A DNA stretch of 64,000 nucleotides from positions 224,071 to 288,070 of the forward strand of contig NZ_LGEA01000125.1 of the NCBI RefSeq assembly GCF_001280065.1, written 5' to 3'. Below, piece after piece: positions 26,002 to 33,172 of the stretch (positions are counted from its first letter, which is position 1; each line of letters starts with the position of its first letter). Made by a program: the position numbers and the translations under genes. Under the pieces are notes generated by a model, which made no database searches, had not been told where the DNA came from, and saw only the letters and a program-made list of their open reading frames with translations. This DNA comes from Streptomyces sp. NRRL B-1140 (lineage in GTDB: Bacteria > Actinomycetota > Actinomycetes > Streptomycetales > Streptomycetaceae).

Positions 26002-28914
26002 TCACGGTCGCGGCCGGGGGAACGACTCCAGCGCCGCGGCAAGGCCCGCCGCGTCCGTGCCGATCTTGCGGTAGACGGACGAGAGCAGCTGCCGCACGCC
26101 TTCCTCGGTGAGGTGCAGTTCCTTGGCCACGACCGCCGAGCCTCGACCCCTCACCGCCATCTCGGCGGCCTTGCGCTCCTGCGCGGTGAGGGTGTCCGAC
26201 TGCGGGTAGCGCAGGGGCAGCGGTCGCAGTCCGGCTGCGGACAGTTCCGTCCTGGCCCGGGCGGCGAGGCCCTCGGCACCGCAGTGCACCGCGCCCTCCA
26301 GGCCTTGGTAGAGACGGTCGGCGGCCTGGTGCAGACGGCCGTCGCGGGCCAGCGCGGCGCCGTGGCCCACCAGGGCACGGGCCAGTTCGTACGCCGCGGG
26401 CGACTGCTGCAGGTGGTCGACGGCCTGCGCGTGCAGGTCGAGCCCCGCCTCACCGCCCGTCACCTCCGCCTGCGTGTGGAGCGCCTGGCCGATCGCGGAT
26501 GCCGCACCGAAGTCCCGGGCCCGCTTCACCGCGTCCCTGGCGTGGTGCACCGCCCGGTCGGGAGCACTGCGCGACAGGGCCGAGGCCAGCCCCAGCTGCC
26601 AGGGGCACCACGCGGGGTTGCGCCATTCCCGGCCCTCCAGCCATTCCCCGACATCGGTCAGCAGGGCGGCCGCTTCCTCGGTCCGGCCCTCCGCCAGGAG
26701 CAGCTCGGCGTAGACGGTGCGCGGGTCGGGGTAGATGACGGCGTTGGGGATGACGTCGCCGTAGCGGTACGTGTCGGCGAGCCGGCGTGCCGCCACGACG
26801 CGGCCGCGGGCCAGGAGCGTCTGGATCAGGATGCCGACGGCGAACCACTGGGCGGGCACCGCGCCTTCCACCCGGTCGGCGATGCGCAGGCCCTCCCGCA
26901 CGAGGTTCTCGGCTTCGGCCAGACAGCCGCGGCGGTAGCGGATGTACCCGGAGAGCGTCTGGCCCAGGGCCAGGTGGGAGCCGCGCCAGCCCTTCGACTC
27001 GCACTCGGCCATGCCCTTCGCGAACAGTTCCTCGGCACGTCGCGGCTGGTCGCAGTACATGAACACCAGCGCGACCGAGACGGGCACCTCGAAGCCGTGG
27101 TTCTCATGGGTCCAGCTCAGTCCGCCGCGCAGGGCCTTCTCGGCGTACGCGAGGGCCTTTTGGCGGGGCTCGCCGCACATCATCGCGTCCCAGGCGCGGG
27201 ACCCGAGGATGTAGCGCTCCTCCGGACCACGCCCGGGCAGGCGCTCGGCGAGCCGGGCCAGCTTCCGCGAACGGCCGGACGAGTCCGGCTCGTCGGTACG
27301 GAACGCGCTCCACACGAAGTGGTCGGCCTGCATCCGCAGCCGGATCCGGGGATGCGCGGCGGCCCGGCGCGCCTCGTCCGCGGCCACCGTCGCGGCCTCC
27401 GCCATCCGGTCGGTGTGGGCCAGCGCCTGGGTCAGCCGGTACACCATCGAGGCACGCAGCTCGGGGTCGATGCCCGGCTCCGCGAGCGCCTGACGCAGAT
27501 GCGTGACGGTCGCCGTCGGCTCGATGAGGAAGGTCGCGCAGGCGAGTTCGTGCAGCAGCGCGGCGCGCTCCTGCGGCATCGGTGGCTCCTGCAGGGCCCG
27601 GTCCAGCAGTCGCCGGGCCGCCTCCGGGGCGCCGGAGTGCAGCGCCTCCCGGGCGGCCTCCCGCAGACAGGCCACGGCCTCGGCGCTGCCCTCGCAGGGA
27701 ACTTCCAGCAGATGGCGGGCCGCGGCGGCGGGGCCGAGCCCGGCCGCCCGGATGGCCTCCGCGGCCGAGTTGTGCAGCCCCTCCCGCAGGCTCGGCCCGA
27801 TGGACCGGTAGATCGTGGTGGCGATCAGCGGGTGGAGGAACTCCAGATTCCCTCCGGGCACGTCGCCGTCGGCCAGCACACGGGCGCCGCGCAGCTTCTC
27901 CGTGGCCTCGGCCGCCGCGGTGCTGCCGATCGCGGCGATACGGGCGGCCAGTTCCGGTTGGATGGCCTGCCCGAGGACGGCCGCGGCGTAGGCGAAGCGG
28001 ACGGTGCTCGGACCGAACCCCTGGAGCCGCTCGATCAGTCCCGGTCCCTTCACCGCGGCGGCCAGGTCGCGCATGGCGGGCAGATCCTCGCCGGTGCCCC
28101 TCAGATTGCGCTCGCCGAGCCTGATGGAGAGTTCCACCGCCTCGAACGGGCTTCCCCCGGTGACCTCCCAGCATTCCTCGCAGAACGCGTCCTCAGCGTC
28201 CTCACCGACCTCGCCACGGACGATCCGGGCCACGGCTGTGGCACTGAGCGGAGCCAGGGTGAAGGGACGGGTCCCCAGGTCGCCGGACGGGGAGCCGAAG
28301 GCCGCTGCCTCGAGCGGCAGTTCGTCGGGCCGGAAGGCGACCACGATCAGCATCGACAGGTCCAGGGCCCGTGGCGCGAACGAGGCCAGCCAGGTCAGCG
28401 ACTCCACGTCGGCCCAGTGCAGATCGTCCAGGAGCAGCACGACCGGCGCCTTCGTCACCGCCAGGCGCGTCATCACCCAGTCGAGACCGTCCCTGACCCC
28501 GGTCGGGTCCGGGGCATGGCCGTTCGGCGTGGCGACCAGACCGAGAGCGGCGGCGACGATGTCGTACCAGCCGCCCAGGAAGGTACGGAGCTCTTCCGCG
28601 TCCATCGACGCCAGCGCGGGCTGGACGACCTGCCGCACCAGGTGGAACGCCAGTTCCTGCTCCTTCTCACCGCCTCGGCCCGACAGCACCGTGAACCCCA
28701 GATCCCGGGCCCGGGCGCGGGCCTCGGTCAACAGGGCGGTCTTGCCCATCCCGGCCGGACCGGTGAACGCGAGGAGTCCACCGCGCGGTGCCTGAGGCAC
28801 GCCCTCGACGGTGTCCCGCAGGCCCCGCAAGCCCGTATCCAGTGCGCGGAGCTCCTTGCGGCGCTCGAGCAACGGCCGGGGCTCGGACGTGGGTTGCCGC
28901 AGCTCGTTCGCCAT
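26002..28914 (-). CDS. Large LuxR-type (LAL-family) transcriptional regulator
   Basis: 970 residues from ATG 28914; longer in-frame starts reach back into the terpene synthase gene and are less likely. The N-terminal AAA-type ATPase domain has Walker A GPAGMGKTALL near residue 50 and Walker B VVLLLDDLHWAD. The centre is a helical repeat region typical of LAL proteins. The C-terminus has a LuxR helix-turn-helix: LTAQERKAAEMAVRGRG, VAKELHLTEEGVRQLLSSVYRKIG. LAL proteins often activate adjacent secondary-metabolite genes. It lies 193 bases downstream of the terpene synthase on the same strand, so it may regulate that pair (inference). Confidence 0.87.
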   Translation of the reverse strand: MANELRQPTSEPRPLLERRKELRALDTGLRGLRDTVEGVPQAPRGGLLAFTGPAGMGKTALLTEARARARDLGFTVLSGRGGEKEQELAFHLVRQVVQPALASMDAEELRTFLGGWYDIVAAALGLVATPNGHAPDPTGVRDGLDWVMTRLAVTKAPVVLLLDDLHWADVESLTWLASFAPRALDLSMLIVVAFRPDELPLEAAAFGSPSGDLGTRPFTLAPLSATAVARIVRGEVGEDAEDAFCEECWEVTGGSPFEAVELSIRLGERNLRGTGEDLPAMRDLAAAVKGPGLIERLQGFGPSTVRFAYAAAVLGQAIQPELAARIAAIGSTAAAEATEKLRGARVLADGDVPGGNLEFLHPLIATTIYRSIGPSLREGLHNSAAEAIRAAGLGPAAAARHLLEVPCEGSAEAVACLREAAREALHSGAPEAARRLLDRALQEPPMPQERAALLHELACATFLIEPTATVTHLRQALAEPGIDPELRASMVYRLTQALAHTDRMAEAATVAADEARRAAAHPRIRLRMQADHFVWSAFRTDEPDSSGRSRKLARLAERLPGRGPEERYILGSRAWDAMMCGEPRQKALAYAEKALRGGLSWTHENHGFEVPVSVALVFMYCDQPRRAEELFAKGMAECESKGWRGSHLALGQTLSGYIRYRRGCLAEAENLVREGLRIADRVEGAVPAQWFAVGILIQTLLARGRVVAARRLADTYRYGDVIPNAVIYPDPRTVYAELLLAEGRTEEAAALLTDVGEWLEGREWRNPAWCPWQLGLASALSRSAPDRAVHHARDAVKRARDFGAASAIGQALHTQAEVTGGEAGLDLHAQAVDHLQQSPAAYELARALVGHGAALARDGRLHQAADRLYQGLEGAVHCGAEGLAARARTELSAAGLRPLPLRYPQSDTLTAQERKAAEMAVRGRGSAVVAKELHLTEEGVRQLLSSVYRKIGTDAAGLAAALESFPRPRP

Positions 28915-29107
28915 GTGCCGTACCGCTTCCTGTCGTCGGCCATCGGGAGGCAGCGCGAGCGTACGCCTCCCGACGGACACCGTTTTGGAATCCGGAACGA
29001 GCACGACGAAGAAGGGTGAACGACCTGCTACGACCGCGTGAAGTGCGGGCCGGGCGGGTATCTTGCCCCGAATGCGCACCCGCCCACCGCCTTGACGACG
29101 CGCCCTC

Positions 29108-30121
29108 TCATCGCAGGACCGGAGCCGCCGCGTCCGCGTACCGCGGCACGGTGCGGGACCAGTAGTAACAGCCACGGATCCAGCCGGCCATGCCGTTCAC
29201 GTAGCCGACGCCCGAAGGGCTCAACTCGGCTTCGATCCCGGCGTAGAGGCCCTCGAACTCGCGGATCGTGCGGTTGATCTGCTGGATGGCCAGGGTGACG
29301 GCCACCGGCAGGGAGCACCGGTGGGCCCGCTGGTAGGCGAGCGCCACGTTGATCATTTCGCCGGACCGCTGCTCCTTGACCGCGGAGAAGAGGTCGGGGA
29401 TCCACACCGCGGCATCGGCCGACAGCCGGCTCAGCTGCCGCATGACCGGGTGGTGAAGTTCCGCGGAGGTGAGCTCGCACGGCTGCGCGGCCTCGCACAG
29501 CGGGTGGAAGGGCTCGACGCCGGCCGTGAGGGACCGTATCGACGTACACAGCCCGGAGTGCAGGGGCGAGGGATGGGTCTGAGCCACCGACTCGTACAGC
29601 AGCCCGTGCACGTACTCGCGGCTCTTCCAAGCCCAGCGGGCCGCCTGTGCGGGGGTGCAGCGAGCGCGGACCTGCCGGTGGAGGTCGGACAGGGCCGCGC
29701 CCAGCACAGTGCTGGGCGGTGTGCCGTCCCGCAGGATCGCGATGCTCTCGCCCAGCATGGGGAGCAACCGGCCGGGCCGGTGCCGGCCGACCTCCTCGGC
29801 CCGGTCGTCGAAGACGAACTGGTAGGCGATCTGGCGGGCGACGAGTCGCAGGAGGCCGGGATCCGCGTCCGGGCTGTTGTAGGAGGCGAGTTCGGCCGGG
29901 CGCGTGCGGGAGATCATGGCCTGGACGCCGGGTTCGTCGCTCAGCCCCGTCGCGCGCAGCCACTCGTCGACACCCGCCCTGGCGGCCGCCTCGTGCGGAC
30001 TGCGCCGGAACGGGAAGGGCATGTAGAGGTGAGCGTCGATCAGCTCCACCAAGGTGGACGCGGGAAGCACGTCCCGCGCGACGGCCGCCCTTTCCTCATG
30101 CGTGGTGGACACCGTTGTCAC
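29108..30121 (-). CDS. Class I terpene synthase with altered NSE triad
   Basis: 337 residues from GTG 30121 (GGAGGGAC upstream). The aspartate-rich motif is FVFDDRAEE (Asp105, Asp106). The diphosphate sensor arginine is in CTSIRSLT. The second metal motif, normally NDxxSxxxE, reads PDLFSAVKE: Pro242 replaces the metal-binding Asn, while Ser246 and Glu250 remain. The C-terminal RY pair (SRTVPRY) is intact. The fold and length fit bacterial mono-/sesquiterpene synthases. It overlaps the 3' end of the upstream P450 gene by 26 bases, so the two are coupled. The product cannot be predicted; it does not match geosmin synthase in length. Confidence 0.85.
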   Translation of the reverse strand: MTTVSTTHEERAAVARDVLPASTLVELIDAHLYMPFPFRRSPHEAAARAGVDEWLRATGLSDEPGVQAMISRTRPAELASYNSPDADPGLLRLVARQIAYQFVFDDRAEEVGRHRPGRLLPMLGESIAILRDGTPPSTVLGAALSDLHRQVRARCTPAQAARWAWKSREYVHGLLYESVAQTHPSPLHSGLCTSIRSLTAGVEPFHPLCEAAQPCELTSAELHHPVMRQLSRLSADAAVWIPDLFSAVKEQRSGEMINVALAYQRAHRCSLPVAVTLAIQQINRTIREFEGLYAGIEAELSPSGVGYVNGMAGWIRGCYYWSRTVPRYADAAAPVLR

Positions 30122-31571
30122 CGTCCCTCCGGGCCTTCTCCGTCCCGTACGCCGCTCGCTCGGCGCCGGGCGTGAGGGCGAGGCCGTGCGGCGCGGTGCC
30201 GCCCGATGCGTGCGCCCGTGATGTGCAGATCATCGTCAGGGACCTCGGTCCCAGCGTCGCCCCGGGGCGCGGTGGCGGGACGCGCCCGGCCGGATGCCGT
30301 AGCCGCCAGCGGCCGGCGACCGTCGCCAGGGCCACCGTCATCTCGGCCATGGAGAACAGGTCGCCGATGCACTTGCGGTTGCCCGCCGCGAACGGGATCA
30401 GCGCCCCGTGCGGGCGGGCGGCGGCCGCGCCCTCCAGCCAGCGCTCGGGCCGGAACGCCTCGGGCTCGGGGAACGAGGCGGGATCGTGGTGCAGGAGATA
30501 GGGGCTGTACAGGATCGTGGTTCCCCGCGGCAGCCGGCGTCCGGCGAACTCCGTCTCCCGTGTGGTGACCCGCGTGAAGAGCCAGCCGGGCGGGGAGTGG
30601 CGCAGGGTCTCGGTGAGGACGGCCCGGGTGTAGACCAGACGCGGCAGATCGTCGGCGTCCGGTAACCGTCCGGCCAGGACGGTGTCGACCTCGGCGTGAA
30701 GCCGCCGCTCCGCCTCCGGGTGCCGGGCCAGGAGGCTGAAGGCGGAGGCCAGACACATGGAAGGGCTCTCGGAGCCGGTGAGCAGGAGGGACACCAGCTG
30801 GTCGTGGACCTCCCGTTCGGTGATCGAGGGCCCGCCGTCCGCGTCCGCTGCGGCGTTCAGCAGGAGTCCCAGCAGGTCGTCGCGGGGGGTGCCCCGGCGG
30901 CGTTCGTCGATGGCCGTGCCGATGAGTTCGCGCACCCGCTCCACGGCCCGCCGGTAACGGCGGTTGGCGGGTGTGGGGAGACGGAAGAGGGCGTCGACCG
31001 GTATCACCGTGCGCACGAACAGGCCCCGGACGATGGCGGCGAGGCAGTGCCGCACCTCGTCGGTCGCGGCGGGATCCAGCGAGTCGGACAGCAGCAGCCT
31101 GCTGATCAGCCGGGTCGTCAGACCCAGGGTTGCGGCACTGACATCGACCCGCTGCCCACTGCGCCAGTCCCGGCACAGCGACGCGGCCTCCTCGGCCATG
31201 ACGCCGGTCCGCGCGGCGACACCGACGGGACGGAAGGCGGGCTGCAGCAACCGGCGCTGACGTCGGTGCGCGGCGTGCGGGCAGGTGACGACGCCGTCAC
31301 CCATCAGTGCCCGAAGCCGGTCGTACTGTGGTCCGCCCTTGTCGAACGTGCGGGTGTCCCGGAGCATGCGGTGGACCAGTTCCGGATGACACACCATCCA
31401 CGCCCGCCGGGGGCCGAGACGTATCTCGACCAGATCGCCGTGCGCGGGAAGAGAATTCAGAAAATCCAGCGGCCGGCGGAACAAGGCGATACCGTGGCCG
31501 ATGGATGGGAATATGCCTGGAGCAGTACCAACCGTCCATGCCTGCTCCGATTCGGGAACGCAGCCGTTCAT
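30096..31571 (-). CDS. Terpene-cluster cytochrome P450 (CYP170/pentalenene-oxygenase-like), with a TTA codon
   Basis: 491 residues. Motifs: N-terminal PxIGHGIALFRRPLDFLNSL, C-helix HRRQRRLLQPAF, I-helix LLLTGSESPSMCL, K-helix ETLR (Glu321-Arg324), haem loop FAAGNRKCIGD (Cys401). The overall layout matches terpene-oxidising P450s such as the one paired with epi-isozizaene synthase. It lies directly upstream of, and overlapping, the terpene synthase, so it probably oxidises that product. Leu303 (30663-30665) is a TTA codon, making translation depend on the bldA tRNA and hence on development. AGGTGG precedes the ATG. Confidence 0.87.
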   Translation of the reverse strand: MNGCVPESEQAWTVGTAPGIFPSIGHGIALFRRPLDFLNSLPAHGDLVEIRLGPRRAWMVCHPELVHRMLRDTRTFDKGGPQYDRLRALMGDGVVTCPHAAHRRQRRLLQPAFRPVGVAARTGVMAEEAASLCRDWRSGQRVDVSAATLGLTTRLISRLLLSDSLDPAATDEVRHCLAAIVRGLFVRTVIPVDALFRLPTPANRRYRRAVERVRELIGTAIDERRRGTPRDDLLGLLLNAAADADGGPSITEREVHDQLVSLLLTGSESPSMCLASAFSLLARHPEAERRLHAEVDTVLAGRLPDADDLPRLVYTRAVLTETLRHSPPGWLFTRVTTRETEFAGRRLPRGTTILYSPYLLHHDPASFPEPEAFRPERWLEGAAAARPHGALIPFAAGNRKCIGDLFSMAEMTVALATVAGRWRLRHPAGRVPPPRPGATLGPRSLTMICTSRAHASGGTAPHGLALTPGAERAAYGTEKARRDGDNGVHHA

Positions 31572-31981
31572 GGAATTCCACCTGCTTCAGTCGACCCGGG
31601 AAAGTTGATGTTTCACCGATGCGGCGCCTGCCCCATGTCCTGCCCAGTCCGGTGGGCGGCCGACTTGGTGAACCCTTTCTCCAGGGGGGCGCACGGGTGC
31701 ACGGGGCAGCGCTGGGTGTATCACTTCTGAAGCACGTCATGCCCCGGGCGATGTTTTCCCGCAGTTGAGGCCTGTCGGCGAGCTCTCACATCTTTTCCGT
31801 GTACATGCATCCGGAGAAGAATGCCGTTTCAGGCGGACCCTCGACCTTCCACGAGCCGGCCCCGGTTCGCCGGCGCCCTGCGCGTGCCCCTCTCGTTGCC
31901 GGCGGCGGACACGGCGGCGGGGATGCCTCGTGCACCATCAGCACGTCGGTCCCGCCGCCCTTCGCGGCGGTGAGGACGGCG
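31572..31981. other. Intergenic stretch upstream of the P450/terpene genes
   Basis: About 410 bases between the XRE-type regulator stop and the P450 start. It must hold the promoter of the terpene operon and possibly the terminator of the regulator. It is less GC-rich near the P450 end. I see no convincing gene, hairpin or operator here. Confidence 0.5.
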
Positions 31982-32983
31982 CTACTTGACCGCTCCGGTG
32001 CGGAACGGGTGACCGCCGTCGTCGATCCGTAGCGTGCCCGAGCGGGTGCCCTGGGTCCACCTCAGTTCCAGGTACCAGCGCACCTCGCTCTTCGACGTGC
32101 GCGCGGTGACGTCCAGGACCAGGGGGGTCTCGGCGGACGCCTCGTACGGGAAGCCGCGCCCCGGGCTCACGGCCCGGGGCTCGGGGGCGTCCAGGTCCAC
32201 GGCGAACGGGTGCTGTGTGTCTGTGCCTCGGCAGTCCGCGTAGGTGACGTCGGCGGGCGGGGCTTCGGCGGACAGCACCCGGACGTCCATGGCGGTCATG
32301 GTCACGGGCCCCTCCGCCGTGCTTCGCACCTTCAGGCGGAACATCGTGGGACGGGTCCGAGTGCCGTCCGTCCGGGGGCAGTCGTCGTCGGACGGGACGA
32401 CGGCCGCCGAAAGGGGGACGTTCCCTCCGGCCGCCCCGGCCTCCTCGTCGGGCACCGTGATGGCCGGGGCCGTCAGGTCCGGCACCGACTCGGCGCGGAA
32501 CCGGTCGATGGCCAGCGCTCCGGAGGTGCTGAGGGCGACCACGGCGGCCCCCAGCAGAACGTACCGCGAGACGAGTTGGCGGGCACGCGGCGTCGGCTCC
32601 GCGACAGCCGGCGGGCTCTGGACGACCGGTACCGGCGCGGGCACCGGCACCTCCGCACCCTCCGACGGGCTCGCCCCCCTCCCTCGCCGCGCCTCGTCCG
32701 CCACCGCCCATCGCCGGTGCAGCTCCAGCAGCTCCTCGGGGTCCGCCCGGCAGATCCGGCCGAAGCGTTCGACCGGGGCGAACTCGGCCGGTACCGAGTC
32801 ACCGGTGCAATAGCGGTGCAACGTCGAGGTACTCAGGTGCAGCCGGCCCGCGAGAGCGCCGTAGCTGAGCCCCGCGCGCTCCTTCAACGAGCGCAGCATC
32901 TCGCCCAGCCCGGCCGCCGTATCGGCGTCCCTCGCCGCCCTCACCCCGCCCACACTCCCACCCCGTGTCCCCTGTGGCCGCAT
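31982..32983 (-). CDS. Membrane-anchored XRE-family DNA-binding protein
   Basis: 333 residues. An N-terminal helix-turn-helix (about 25-85: LGEMLRSLKERAGLSYGALAGRLHLSTSTLHRYCTG) is of the XRE type common in Streptomyces. A Pro/Ala-rich linker, one membrane helix (YVLLGAAVVALSTSGALAI) and a roughly 150-residue extracellular beta-rich domain with two cysteines (CPRTDG, ADCRGTD) follow. Such one-component membrane regulators may sense envelope signals. It diverges from the PI-PLC fusion gene. Two near-identical palindromes upstream of it are candidate operators. No ligand is known. Confidence 0.8.
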   Translation of the reverse strand: MRPQGTRGGSVGGVRAARDADTAAGLGEMLRSLKERAGLSYGALAGRLHLSTSTLHRYCTGDSVPAEFAPVERFGRICRADPEELLELHRRWAVADEARRGRGASPSEGAEVPVPAPVPVVQSPPAVAEPTPRARQLVSRYVLLGAAVVALSTSGALAIDRFRAESVPDLTAPAITVPDEEAGAAGGNVPLSAAVVPSDDDCPRTDGTRTRPTMFRLKVRSTAEGPVTMTAMDVRVLSAEAPPADVTYADCRGTDTQHPFAVDLDAPEPRAVSPGRGFPYEASAETPLVLDVTARTSKSEVRWYLELRWTQGTRSGTLRIDDGGHPFRTGAVK

Positions 32984-33018
32984 CCCGCCTGGTCAGGGGG
33001 TGCGGAACGTCCCAGCGT

Positions 33019-33061
33019 CCCGGGACGGCCGTCCGGGCTGGCCCGGGACGGCCGTCCCGGG
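33019..33061. repeat. Two tandem near-identical palindromes (candidate operators)
   Basis: CCCGGGACGGCCGTCCGGG (33019-33037) and CCCGGGACGGCCGTCCCGGG (33042-33061). The second is a perfect 20-bp palindrome and the first differs by one missing C. Their centres are 23 bp apart, about two helical turns. They lie 36-78 bases upstream of the XRE-type regulator start and 112-154 bases before the divergent PI-PLC fusion gene. Confidence 0.7.
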
Positions 33062-33172
33062 CAGGCTGCGATCACCAACCGGCGAGCCCGACAAGACGAT
33101 CATCACACATCTCGCCGGACGACTCGCGTGCGCACGCGCGGCCCTCCTGCCGTCCGACCGATCCGCCCCAGG

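Noticed and set aside
25510..29019. An 1169-codon open frame on the plus strand across the LAL regulator
   Set aside because: It runs antisense through a gene with clear ATPase and LuxR motifs; its composition is that of a GC-rich shadow frame and it has no recognisable domain.
22506..30121. A defence island around the NACHT gene
   Set aside because: None of the neighbours is a nuclease, methylase, toxin, reverse transcriptase or CBASS/Thoeris-type gene; the NACHT protein stands alone.
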